Shown piece by piece: positions 51,229-59,295 of a stretch of DNA of 64,000 bases (positions are counted from its first letter, which is position 1; every line of letters begins with the position of its first letter). A program made the translations under genes and the position numbers. The notes beneath the pieces are model-generated. The model was given only the letters and a program-made list of their open reading frames with translations, made no database searches and was not told the origin of the DNA. This stretch comes from Chloroflexi bacterium bin20 (GTDB taxonomy: Bacteria; Chloroflexota; Anaerolineae; Aggregatilineales; Phototrophicaceae): contig MPMG01000015.1 in NCBI GenBank assembly GCA_002238485.1, forward strand, positions 1 to 64,000. Direction: 5' to 3'.

Positions 51229-52860
51229 CTAGTCGGCTCCGCGGCGGATGGCTGCGCCCAGCATGGAATTGGCGCGGGGCGGCAGGGGCGCATCGGCATC
51301 GTAAAGCTGGCTGGGGTCGTATTCGATATCAATGTCCCAGCCATAACGGGTGAATGGATCTTCCACCAGTTCGACAACCAGGTCGCGGCGCAGCTCGAGG
51401 ACGATGGTATCTTGCCAGTAGTCGGCGTGCTCATGTAGCTCAAAGAGATCGGATTTTCCCCAACGCCAACTGCATCGGTGATAAAAGCGGCAGAAGAAGC
51501 TGTCGGCTGGCGCATGGTCTGCGTAGAGTGTGCTCAATGCGCTAGTAAATACAGTACTGTATGAAAAATGTGATATTTGCTTGTCAGCCAGCTCGACGCG
51601 TGTCATTGGCGTAATCATCAGCAGATAGGTATCCGGATTGGGGCGCGGCACAAGCTCGAGTATTTGGCGCAAGAAGAGCGCATTCTTGTCGGCGCTGCGA
51701 GTATACATTTCGTGCTGCACGAAGAGGCGTGAAAGCGCCGGCAGCATCAGCAGCAGGCACAGCGCAATCAAGGCATAATCACGCGCGCGCTGGTCTTTGA
51801 GTTTCGCCGTAATCAGCAGCAGCAGGCAGAATACGGCGCAGGCGGCAGGGGCTGACACATAGAAGTAGAGTTGCTGCACATCACCCGAATTGTAACCCGG
51901 CAGCCACATCAGCACGCCGACGGCCGGCACAATCAGCAGGAATCCGCTCCCTAACGAAATGGCGACTTGGCGCAATGATGGTGGCGGAAGTGAGGAATCT
52001 CTCCCTGCAAGATACATCGCCATCCCGCCTGTGCACAGCAGCGCCAGCAACGTCGGCAGCAGCCACTGATTGTCCGCTAGTGAAGAAAACGCCTCAACCC
52101 AGCCCTCAACGAAGGTCTGCCGATAGACCTGAGGTATTACCTCGCCGATAGTCGATACGATATTCTGCCCGAGGAACCGAGCGCCAAATTTGTTCTGCGA
52201 GTCAAGGAATTCACTCTGATAGAAAGGTCTGTCTGTCGTCACGACCAGCAGCAAATAGCCCAATTTGAACGCAGCTGCGCTGATCCAGAGCAGGGACAGG
52301 TTGACAAGACGCCAGTCTAGCTTGCCGCGGCGCAGCCACAAGAAAAAAGGCAGCGCAACGATGGCTGCCAGGCCCGCCTCGTAAGAGCCGACATTGAAGA
52401 ACAGCGCCAGCGCGACTCCCAGCAGCGTTCGCCAGCGCGGCGTCGCCAGATAATCCAGCGCGCAGTAGGCCGCCAGCAACAGGTACAACACGCTGGTGTT
52501 GTGCAAGACCGAGCGCGTCGACAACAGCAGATCGTTAGCCGGGTATGCAAAAAAGAGTGCTGCAACCAAAAAAGCAAATAACTCGCGAACGCCAAGCTTG
52601 CGCGCGATGCCATATATGAGAGTCGACTGAAGCGTGATGACTGCGACTTGCACGAAATGGTAGCCAAGAAAAGATTCTCGGTCGATTACTGCAGCCAGGG
52701 TATTAGGCAGCATGATAAAGAAGCGAATCGGATACTCCTTGCGGAACGAAGTCTCGAGACCCTCGAAGTACGCCGTCGCATTCCACTCTTCCCAATGTCC
52801 CATGCTGTCAAAGCCGAAGGGCAAGTAGATCATCAGCACCAGGAAAGCGAGAGCCGCCAA
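51229..52860 (-). CDS. C-terminal fragment of membrane-protein paralogue 2 (frameshifted)
   Basis: Open frame of 543 residues from ATG 52860, beginning within a helix (AALAFLVLMIYLPFGFDSMGHWEEW) and ending with the canonical tail DPSQLYDADAPLPPRANSML. It is the downstream two thirds of a gene whose first third lies at 52972-53878. The two parts are separated by a C-rich insert and lie in different frames (offset of one base). If the insert is real, the gene is broken; if it is artefactual, one continuous protein of about 850 residues is expected. Confidence 0.7.
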   Translation of the reverse strand: MAALAFLVLMIYLPFGFDSMGHWEEWNATAYFEGLETSFRKEYPIRFFIMLPNTLAAVIDRESFLGYHFVQVAVITLQSTLIYGIARKLGVRELFAFLVAALFFAYPANDLLLSTRSVLHNTSVLYLLLAAYCALDYLATPRWRTLLGVALALFFNVGSYEAGLAAIVALPFFLWLRRGKLDWRLVNLSLLWISAAAFKLGYLLLVVTTDRPFYQSEFLDSQNKFGARFLGQNIVSTIGEVIPQVYRQTFVEGWVEAFSSLADNQWLLPTLLALLCTGGMAMYLAGRDSSLPPPSLRQVAISLGSGFLLIVPAVGVLMWLPGYNSGDVQQLYFYVSAPAACAVFCLLLLITAKLKDQRARDYALIALCLLLMLPALSRLFVQHEMYTRSADKNALFLRQILELVPRPNPDTYLLMITPMTRVELADKQISHFSYSTVFTSALSTLYADHAPADSFFCRFYHRCSWRWGKSDLFELHEHADYWQDTIVLELRRDLVVELVEDPFTRYGWDIDIEYDPSQLYDADAPLPPRANSMLGAAIRRGAD

Positions 52861-53878
52861 TGCGACCCCCCCCCCCCCCCACCCCCCCCCCCTCCTTTAT
52901 ACCAACTCCACGACAACAACCAACACAGCACCAAAGAAGCCAGACCCCCCACGCCCCCCCCCCCCCCCCCCAATTCATCCGCGCTTTCTGATACGCCATC
53001 GGCAGAAACACCAGCGCAGCCAGCAGCAAAGCGACAAAGCTCAAATAGAAAAAGACCGGGACATGCGCAAGCGAGGCAAAGAGCGCCAACATGGGCAGTT
53101 CGTAGCGGCGCGCCTGGCCACTTGCGCCGACCACTTCCAATACCGCTGTGCGACCATGGGCATCACAATGTTTGCCCCTTGCCCAGTTGTCCCTGAGCGA
53201 AACTTCTTCGCCATTGAATTGCAGGGACTGCTGGCCGACCACCGAAAACTCGACATCGACGCATTCTTGCGGGAATACCAGGCTCGCTTTCTCCGCCCAC
53301 ATCGACACGGCGACCTCGCCATCGTCAACGTCCAGCCGCGGCACTTCGGGCACGTTCAATCGCAGCGCAATGCCAGCCACGACCAGCAGCGCAACCGCCA
53401 ACAGCAGCCAGCGGGGATTCAAGGCGCGCTCCAGCCGATTCGTCCACAAGAAATAGACAGCCAGCCCAAGCGAGCCGACCACGCCGCTGAATCCCGCCAG
53501 GTAGAGCAGCAGGTCGGGCAAAAAGTGCAAGCGCAGCTGGAATTCGCGGTGCAGCCCATCGGGTGTGCGCACTTCAAAGCGCGCCGACTTTGCGTTGATC
53601 TGCGGGCAAAAGGTTCGTTCTCCCCAGCCGATCTCGCCGCGCCCCTCGACATGCAGCGATTCGATGCCCTCGGTCTGCCAGCTGATTTTCACACAATCGC
53701 CGGGAAAAAGCGCCCAGGCACGGTCGGCGGTGAAGTGCAATGTGGTGTCGCCATATTGCTGTTCGATGGCGGGGATGGGGCTGTTGGCAGCGACGACGAC
53801 AGCCAGCAGCAGAATCAACAGCGCCAGGACGATTGCGGTGGCGCGCCAGGAAAGCCGAGTCGACAGCGGCTGCCTCAA
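52808..53878 (-). CDS. N-terminal fragment of membrane-protein paralogue 2 (frameshifted)
   Basis: Genuine coding sequence runs from the TTG at 53878 to about 52972, through the first helix, the two extracytoplasmic beta domains (FPGDCVKISWQTEG, FCPQI) and the next helix to AYQKARMNW. The remainder of the frame is Gly-rich nonsense from the C-rich insert. The TTG start overlaps the TGA of the sulfoquinovose-synthase gene (TTGA), indicating translational coupling. Compared with the 46612 paralogue only about 8 residues should lie between MNW and the fragment at 52860, where 110 bases are present. Confidence 0.65.
   Translation of the reverse strand: MRQPLSTRLSWRATAIVLALLILLLAVVVAANSPIPAIEQQYGDTTLHFTADRAWALFPGDCVKISWQTEGIESLHVEGRGEIGWGERTFCPQINAKSARFEVRTPDGLHREFQLRLHFLPDLLLYLAGFSGVVGSLGLAVYFLWTNRLERALNPRWLLLAVALLVVAGIALRLNVPEVPRLDVDDGEVAVSMWAEKASLVFPQECVDVEFSVVGQQSLQFNGEEVSLRDNWARGKHCDAHGRTAVLEVVGASGQARRYELPMLALFASLAHVPVFFYLSFVALLLAALVFLPMAYQKARMNWGGGGGAWGVWLLWCCVGCCRGVGIKEGGGVGGGGGRIGGSRFPGADDLLALRL
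52866..52971. repeat. C-rich low-complexity insert breaking a membrane-protein gene
   Basis: Runs of 15 C (52866-52880), 11 C (52882-52892), 6 C (52945-52950) and 18 C (52954-52971) flank about 50 bases of C- and A-rich text of no clear origin. The surrounding coding sequence aligns with paralogues on both sides with about 24 bases missing, so the insert replaces a short coding piece. It is possibly an assembly artefact. Confidence 0.8.
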
Positions 53879-55059
53879 GCGATGACCTCAGAACGCCGGC
53901 GTCCTCCATCCCAGCGAATATCCGGGATCAGCGCATCGGCATGCCTTTCAATGCGCTCGCGGTGCGCGATTAAATCCAGCAGCATCGCTCGCAGGACAGC
54001 GCGCATATCCCGCGTCGGCACATAGCCCAGCTTCAGCAGATGCTCGCGGTCGGGCTGATAATAGTGGTCTTCCTGCTCGGTGCGTGGGTTGTCGTAGCGT
54101 TTGATCTGCGCGCGCAAGCCGATCTCGTCCGCAACCGACTGCACCAGCTGCGCCAATTCTTCGATCGTATACGCATTTTCAAACTGATTGAAGACGCGGT
54201 ATTCGCCGGGCGCGGGCGGATTTTCCAAGGCCAGCCGCAAGCAGGTGACCGAGTCGATCAAAGGCAAGAAGCCGCGTTTTTGCCTGCCCAGCCCAAAGAG
54301 CGTCAGCGGATGACCGATGACAGCCTGGCAACAGAAGCGGTTGATGGCCGTGCCAAAGCATTGGTCAAAGTCGAGGCGGGTGCGCAGGCGCGGGTCGGCG
54401 TCCATCTCGGGCAGCTGCGCCCCAAAGACAACGCCCTGCATGATATCGGTGGCGCGAATGCCCCAGATCTTGGCTGCAAATTGCGTATTGTGCGAGTCGT
54501 GCACTTTGCTCTGGTGATACCAACTGCCAGCCTGACGCGGGAAGGGCAGCCGGTCTTTGCGGCCACGGAATTCTACTTCGAAGAAACCTTCGGGAATATC
54601 CAGCCCGGGCGTGCCATATTCGCCCATGGTGCCCAGCTTGACCAGATGAGCGTCTGGCGCGACTTCTTTAATTGCCCACAGCAGGTTCAGGTTGTTGACG
54701 ACATTGTTGCGCTGCGTCCAGACACAATGCGCCTGGTCCATCATGGAATAGGGCGCGGATGGCATCTGCCCCAGGTGCACGACCGCCTCGGGCTGGAACT
54801 CCGCCAAGAAATCGCGCACAAAGTCGTAGTCGGTGAGATCGCCGATGCGGAAGTCCAGCGCGTCGCCAAATCGGTCTTGCCAGGCGCGCAGGCGGTCTGC
54901 GTAGCTGGCGATGGGCAGGGCGCTTTGGCCGCCGACTTCTTTCACCCAGTCGCGCCGCAGCAGCAAATCGGCGCCGGCGACCTCGTGTCCGCGCGCGCGC
55001 AGATGCAAAGCCAGGGGGAAGCCCAGATAGCCATCGATGCCGGCGATGAAAACTCGCAT
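53875..55059 (-). CDS. sqdB: UDP-sulfoquinovose synthase (SQD1/SqdB family)
   Basis: Predicted 394-residue short-chain dehydrogenase/epimerase that makes UDP-sulfoquinovose from UDP-glucose and sulfite. The NAD-binding GIDGYLGFPLALHL, LGTMGEYGTPGLDIPEG, YHQSKVHDSHNTQFAAK (Tyr and Lys of YxxxK), MQGVVFGAQ, FGTAINRFCCQAVIGHPLTLFG and GEYRVFNQF blocks are all specific to SQD1 rather than generic epimerases. It normally supplies the sulfolipid head group, and rarely sulfoquinovose in glycans. No SqdX-type glycosyltransferase is adjacent; instead it is translationally coupled to the membrane-protein array. GGAGCAGCAT precedes the ATG. Confidence 0.9.
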   Translation of the reverse strand: MRVFIAGIDGYLGFPLALHLRARGHEVAGADLLLRRDWVKEVGGQSALPIASYADRLRAWQDRFGDALDFRIGDLTDYDFVRDFLAEFQPEAVVHLGQMPSAPYSMMDQAHCVWTQRNNVVNNLNLLWAIKEVAPDAHLVKLGTMGEYGTPGLDIPEGFFEVEFRGRKDRLPFPRQAGSWYHQSKVHDSHNTQFAAKIWGIRATDIMQGVVFGAQLPEMDADPRLRTRLDFDQCFGTAINRFCCQAVIGHPLTLFGLGRQKRGFLPLIDSVTCLRLALENPPAPGEYRVFNQFENAYTIEELAQLVQSVADEIGLRAQIKRYDNPRTEQEDHYYQPDREHLLKLGYVPTRDMRAVLRAMLLDLIAHRERIERHADALIPDIRWDGGRRRSEVIA

Positions 55060-55167
55060 ATGCTGCTCCTGCGCTGCGTCTGTGTCGAGGCTATGTTACC
55101 GATTCTGTGGCGATTCTGTAGGGCTTGTCCGAAATGCGCGATAACGGCGGCTGAATGGGCGTGGGAC

Positions 55168-55191
55168 GGGCGACCCACTGGATCGCCCCTA
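55168..55191. repeat. GGGCGA/TCGCCC hairpin repeat
   Basis: GGGCGACCCACTGGATCGCC with a following C forms a stem (GGGCGA-c-CC with GG-a-TCGCCC) ending in CTACAC. It lies in the 264-base gap between the divergent sqdB and MFS genes, next to a hairpin-element remnant. Confidence 0.55.
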
Positions 55192-55222
55192 CACAACTCT
55201 GAATGAGAGACCGAGGCAGTCG

Positions 55223-55275
55223 GCATTTGCTTCCCCCCGACTTTTCGGGGAGACCGAGGGGGTTTATAGATTCTG
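55223..55275. repeat. C/G hairpin element remnant
   Basis: TTTGCTTCCCCCCGACTTTT with following CGGGGAGACCGAGGGGGT is an inverted, shortened copy of the hairpin core seen at 7700 and 35284. The terminal repeats are not visible. Confidence 0.5.
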
Positions 55276-55323
55276 TTGCTGGCGGCTACAATAGCCGAGT
55301 CTGCCATCACCGCGAGCCGCCAC

Positions 55324-56568
55324 ATGAAACAATCCAGTTATATCGCTTTGATCCGCAGCAACCGCAGCTTTCGTTATCTGTGGTCGGGGCAGATCATCAG
55401 CTTGTGCGGCGACTGGTTCAACCTGATCGCATCGGCGGCGCTCATCGCCACATTGACGCAATCGGGCACGGCCGTGGGCGGGCTGTTTGTTGTGCGCATG
55501 CTGGCGCCCTTCCTCGTCAGCCCCATCGCTGGCGTGGTAGCCGACCGCTACAGCCGCAAGCGAATCGTCATCAGCACCGATCTGCTGCGCGCGCTGGTTG
55601 TGCTGGGCTTTGTGCTGGTGCGCGAACCAGAACAGGCCTGGCTGGTTTATGTGCTGACCGCCATCCAGAGCGCCTCGCAAGGTTTCTATTTTCCCGCCTG
55701 GAACGCCATCTTGCCCGATATCACCTCGCCGTCCGAATTGAGTGTGGCGAATGCGCTTTCGGCAGCGACATGGTCGGTGATGCTGGCATTTGGCGCGGCG
55801 CTGGGCGGGCTGGTTTCGGGCGTGGTCGGCGTCTATCCAGCCTTCGTCATCGATGCCCTGACCTTCTTGCTCAGCGCGATGATATTGCTGCGCATGCCCT
55901 ACTATTCGAGCCTGGAAGCGGGCGGCGATCAATCTGTCCTGGCGGGCATTCGCCAATACCTGGACGGGCTGGGCTATCTGTGGCGGCATATCGACACCTT
56001 CTCCATCGCCATACACAAGGGCGTGCTGGGCTTGCTGATCATCGGCTTCTACCAGGTGGCGCAGGTTACCATCGCCGAGCAGTACTTCCCGATAGGCGAG
56101 GGCGGCAGCATCAGCCTGGGGCTGATCTATGTGATGTCGGGCATCGGCAGCGGCATCGGTCCGATAGTCGGGCGCAACTGGGCGCGCGACCGAGACAGGC
56201 GGCTGCGGCTGGCGATCGCCTTTGGCTATGTCTGCGCTTTTGTCGGCTTTTTGATCTCCGCCACACTGATTTCGCTGCCAGTCATCTTGTTCGGCGGCTT
56301 GCTGCGCGGCATCGGTGGCGGCTTGATCTGGGTGCTGGGCACGCAGTTGCTGCTGCAAATCTTGCCCAACGAGGTGCGCGGGCGTGTCTTTTCTACGGAA
56401 TTCGCGCTTTACACGCTCTTCGCGGCGGTGTCATCGGGCGCAACCGGCTGGCTGATCGATTCCACAGGCGAATTGCAGACTGTGCTGGTGATGGCGTCTT
56501 TCCTGCTGCTGATACCGATTGCGCTGTGGCTGATGTGGATCTATGCCAGGCAACGCAAAGTCGCATAA
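55324..56568 (+). CDS. MFS transporter, EntS/MFS_3-like
   Basis: Predicted 414-residue inner-membrane transporter with twelve helices. The N-terminal SNRSFRYLWSGQIISLCGDWFNLIA and the loop-2/3 motif GVVADRYSRKRI are characteristic of the MFS_3 group that includes the enterobactin exporter EntS and macrolide exporters. FYFPAWNAILPDI is also typical. Substrate unknown. The start at 55324 is the first ATG with a credible N-terminus. It runs toward the DapA-like gene. Confidence 0.85.
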   Translation: MKQSSYIALIRSNRSFRYLWSGQIISLCGDWFNLIASAALIATLTQSGTAVGGLFVVRMLAPFLVSPIAGVVADRYSRKRIVISTDLLRALVVLGFVLVREPEQAWLVYVLTAIQSASQGFYFPAWNAILPDITSPSELSVANALSAATWSVMLAFGAALGGLVSGVVGVYPAFVIDALTFLLSAMILLRMPYYSSLEAGGDQSVLAGIRQYLDGLGYLWRHIDTFSIAIHKGVLGLLIIGFYQVAQVTIAEQYFPIGEGGSISLGLIYVMSGIGSGIGPIVGRNWARDRDRRLRLAIAFGYVCAFVGFLISATLISLPVILFGGLLRGIGGGLIWVLGTQLLLQILPNEVRGRVFSTEFALYTLFAAVSSGATGWLIDSTGELQTVLVMASFLLLIPIALWLMWIYARQRKVA

Positions 56569-56672
56569 TCGACAGGTCGGCTGTAGGGGCTAGGCATTGC
56601 CTCGCCCACAACCTGTAATGACCCCAAAGAAACAAGACACCTAATCGTAGAATCGAATGGAGAGGTATCTGC

Positions 56673-57554
56673 CTACACCATCCCCGCCCCGACCAGCGCC
56701 GTATGAATCGCATCCCGCTGTTGGGGCGAGCTGGCGGGCATGGGCATGCGCGGCAGACCGGCCGGCCGCCCTTGCAGATCCAGCGCTGTCTTGACATTGG
56801 CGGGCAGGTTGTCGTCCATGATGGCGTCCCACAGCGGCAGCAGACGGCAGTGGATATCCAGCGCGACAGCATGATCGCGAGCCTGCACCGCATCCCACAG
56901 TTGCACGCACAATTCGGGCGCGGCGCTCAAAATCGCGGCGATAGCGCCATGCGCACCCAGGGCAAAGGACGGATAGAGCAAGGCATCCACCGCCGACATG
57001 ATCAGGCCCGCATCGGCAGAGCGCAGCAGCAGATCGGCCAGCAGCTTCAAGTCGCCCGCGCTCTGTTTCACGCCGATCAGGCCGTCAATCTCGCGCATCA
57101 TTTTGTTCAGCAGCGCCGGCGAACAATAGGACCAGGGCACGACATTGTAGACCATGACGGGCTGCGCAGCCGCTTCTGTCAGCGCCGCGAAATGTCGGAA
57201 CATGGTCTCATCGCTGGGACGGAAGAGATAATGCACCGGAGTAACCTGCAGCGCCGCCACATCCAGGTCGGCCAGGGCGCGCGCTTTTTCGATTGCCTGG
57301 CGCGTGCTGTCGACGATGATGCCAGCGATGACAGGCACTCGCCCAGCTGCCGCATCAACTGCCGCGCCGACAACCTGCCGCAGTTCTGCTGTGCTCAACG
57401 TGTGTCCCTCGCCGGTGCTGCCGCCGACCGCCAGCCCGTGCACGCCCGCCACAGTCGCCAGATGCTCGACTTCTGCGCGCAGGAGCTTTTCGTCCAGCGT
57501 TTCGTCCGCGGCGAAGGGCGTTGCCATGGGTGGCACGATGCCATAAACCTTCAT
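56673..57554 (-). CDS. DapA/NanA-family class I aldolase
   Basis: Predicted 293-residue TIM-barrel lyase. The Schiff-base Lys lies in LIGVKQSAGD, with the Tyr in MVYNVVPWSY and the GGSTGEGHTLS carboxylate-binding loop. It could be 4-hydroxy-tetrahydrodipicolinate synthase, N-acetylneuraminate lyase or a 2-keto-3-deoxy sugar-acid aldolase. The group cannot be settled by eye, and the pathway-specific Arg and Tyr positions are not decisive. It is the last gene of a five-gene overlapping glycan operon (ATGA overlap with the glycosyltransferase), which argues against a lysine-pathway role. Confidence 0.8.
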   Translation of the reverse strand: MKVYGIVPPMATPFAADETLDEKLLRAEVEHLATVAGVHGLAVGGSTGEGHTLSTAELRQVVGAAVDAAAGRVPVIAGIIVDSTRQAIEKARALADLDVAALQVTPVHYLFRPSDETMFRHFAALTEAAAQPVMVYNVVPWSYCSPALLNKMMREIDGLIGVKQSAGDLKLLADLLLRSADAGLIMSAVDALLYPSFALGAHGAIAAILSAAPELCVQLWDAVQARDHAVALDIHCRLLPLWDAIMDDNLPANVKTALDLQGRPAGLPRMPMPASSPQQRDAIHTALVGAGMV

Positions 57555-58531
57555 GTTGCGCTCGCTTTCTCGTTTGCTTCGTTTTGCGGGGCAGCGTCTG
57601 CGCCTTCGATCACCTGGTCGATGACAAAGCGCGGACGCCGGCGCGTTTCGTCCAGGTTGCGCCACAGGTATTCGCCCAGCACGCCCAGAATCAGCAACTG
57701 TACGCCGGCCGCCAGCAGCGCCACTACCATCAGCGATGACCAGCCCGCCACGTCTATGCCCAGTGCCAGCTGCCTGTACACGATGAAACTGGCGTAAGCC
57801 AATCCCAGCAAGCTGAATAGAACCCCCAGATTCGCCGCCAGCCGCACGGGAAAATGTGAAAAAGCCACAAATGAATCGATGAAGTACTTGATCTTTTTGC
57901 GCAAGGTCCACATTGATTGGCCGTACTTTTGGGGGCGCGCCTGACGGTCGAAATAAAGCACGGTCGGCTCGAAGCCCAGCCACAGCAACAAACCCGACAG
58001 GTAGGCGTTGCTCTCCTGGATATTGTTGACCAGGTCGGCTACCTGGCGGTCGATGAGCCAAAAGTCAAAGCCGCGCCTGGGCATGGAGGCGATGGCGAAG
58101 CGGCGGAACAAGGCGTAAAAGGCATCGGCGAGCAGCGAAGTGGGGAAGGGGTCGTCCCGTTGGCGCCGCGCAGCGAGGACCAGTTTGCTGCCAGCGCGCC
58201 ACTGGGCGAGCATATCGTGCAGCAGCGCCGGCGGATCTTGCAGATCTGCGGAGATGTCGGCCACGCAATCGCCTCGTGCCAGGCTCAAGCCGGCCATCAC
58301 CGCCGCAACCGAGCCAAAATTGCGCGAAAGCCGGGCGATGCGCAGGCGCGGCTCTTGTCTGGCCAGAGCCTTCAGCACAGCAAAGGATTCATCGCGCGAG
58401 CCATCGTCTACAAAGATAAATTCAAATGTATCTTCAGGATTGCGCGCCGCCACCGCCTGCAGCTCGTGCAGCAAATCGGCCAAGCTGGCTGCATTGTGAT
58501 AGACAGGCGCCACAATGGAAACCAGGCTCAT
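57551..58531 (-). CDS. GT2 glycosyltransferase with C-terminal membrane helices (DPM1/GtrB type)
   Basis: Predicted 326-residue enzyme that likely transfers a sugar from a nucleotide donor to polyprenyl phosphate at the inner face. The GT-A domain has IVAPVYHNA, EFIFVDDGSRD and DISADLQDPP, with QKYGQSMWTLRKKIKYFIDS before two C-terminal helices (near 235-255 and 268-290). This is the ArnC/GtrB plan, which supplies GT-C glycosyltransferases at the outer face with lipid-linked sugars and so suits the polytopic membrane proteins nearby. Both ends overlap neighbours by 4 bases. Confidence 0.87.
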   Translation of the reverse strand: MSLVSIVAPVYHNAASLADLLHELQAVAARNPEDTFEFIFVDDGSRDESFAVLKALARQEPRLRIARLSRNFGSVAAVMAGLSLARGDCVADISADLQDPPALLHDMLAQWRAGSKLVLAARRQRDDPFPTSLLADAFYALFRRFAIASMPRRGFDFWLIDRQVADLVNNIQESNAYLSGLLLWLGFEPTVLYFDRQARPQKYGQSMWTLRKKIKYFIDSFVAFSHFPVRLAANLGVLFSLLGLAYASFIVYRQLALGIDVAGWSSLMVVALLAAGVQLLILGVLGEYLWRNLDETRRRPRFVIDQVIEGADAAPQNEANEKASAT

Positions 58532-59295
58532 GCAGAATCCTCGTCCGCCAGCCCAAATTTGCGCAAGATTTGCAGGCGATCTTCGTCGGGCACATCGCGC
58601 ATGGTACGCGCCGGTATGCCAGCCACAACTGTCCAGGCCGGCACATCACGCGTGGCCATGGCGGACGGCGCCACAATCGCGCCCATGCCGACTTCTATGC
58701 CAGCCGCCAATGTTGCATTTGTGCCGATCAGCGCGAATCGCCGAACAACCGGTGGCGAAAGCTCCATCGGCAGCAGTTTATAGCGCCTAAGGTAAACTTC
58801 GTTGTCGTTGGAGGCGACAGACAATGGACCAAAAAACACATCCGCTTCGACTACCATATTGCCGGTCAAGTGCACGCCGTCATGAACGCGTGTACGCGAC
58901 CCGACGGTGACGTTGTAGAGCAGGGTGCTGCGCCGCCCCAGCACCACTTGATCGCCCAGTCGACAGCCTTCGCGCACAGTCGCCAAATCGCCAATCAAGA
59001 CACTTTCACCGCAGACCAGATCGCAGTACAAAACGGCGTTGCTGCCAATTACGCAGTTTTCGCCGATATGGACAGTCTTGTTGTTCACGGTAAGCGGGCG
59101 AGTAAGTTGGCCAGCAGCGATCGGCGGACGTCCGATGACCGCGCCAGCCAATATGATCGTGCCTGCGCCAATGTGCACATCGGGGTAGAAGGTTACATTC
59201 GCGCCGACTTGAACATTCGCGCCCAAGGTCAGCGAGCCCATAATGTCCACATGGTCGCCCAGCTGCGCGCTGGGATGAATATCAACCTTGCTCAT
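58528..59295 (-). CDS. Left-handed beta-helix (hexapeptide) acyltransferase
   Basis: Predicted 255-residue LbH acetyl/acyltransferase. Hexapeptide turns are seen from about residue 8 (IHPSAQLGDHVDIMGSL) through VHIGENCVIGSNAVL and VLGRRSTLLYNVTVG to IGTNATLAAGIEVGMGAIV, ending VAGIPARTMRDV. It would N- or O-acylate a nucleotide-linked sugar. With the aminotransferase and epimerase upstream an N-acetylated amino-deoxy sugar is a reasonable product. Of two adjacent ATGs the second (59295) has better spacing from GGAG. It overlaps the epimerase gene by 14 bases. Confidence 0.83.
   Translation of the reverse strand: MSKVDIHPSAQLGDHVDIMGSLTLGANVQVGANVTFYPDVHIGAGTIILAGAVIGRPPIAAGQLTRPLTVNNKTVHIGENCVIGSNAVLYCDLVCGESVLIGDLATVREGCRLGDQVVLGRRSTLLYNVTVGSRTRVHDGVHLTGNMVVEADVFFGPLSVASNDNEVYLRRYKLLPMELSPPVVRRFALIGTNATLAAGIEVGMGAIVAPSAMATRDVPAWTVVAGIPARTMRDVPDEDRLQILRKFGLADEDSA

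Noticed and set aside
55203..56618. Alternative plus-strand frame over the MFS gene and long minus-strand frame 55264-56358
   Set aside because: Both are shadows; the MFS frame has the full set of transporter motifs.
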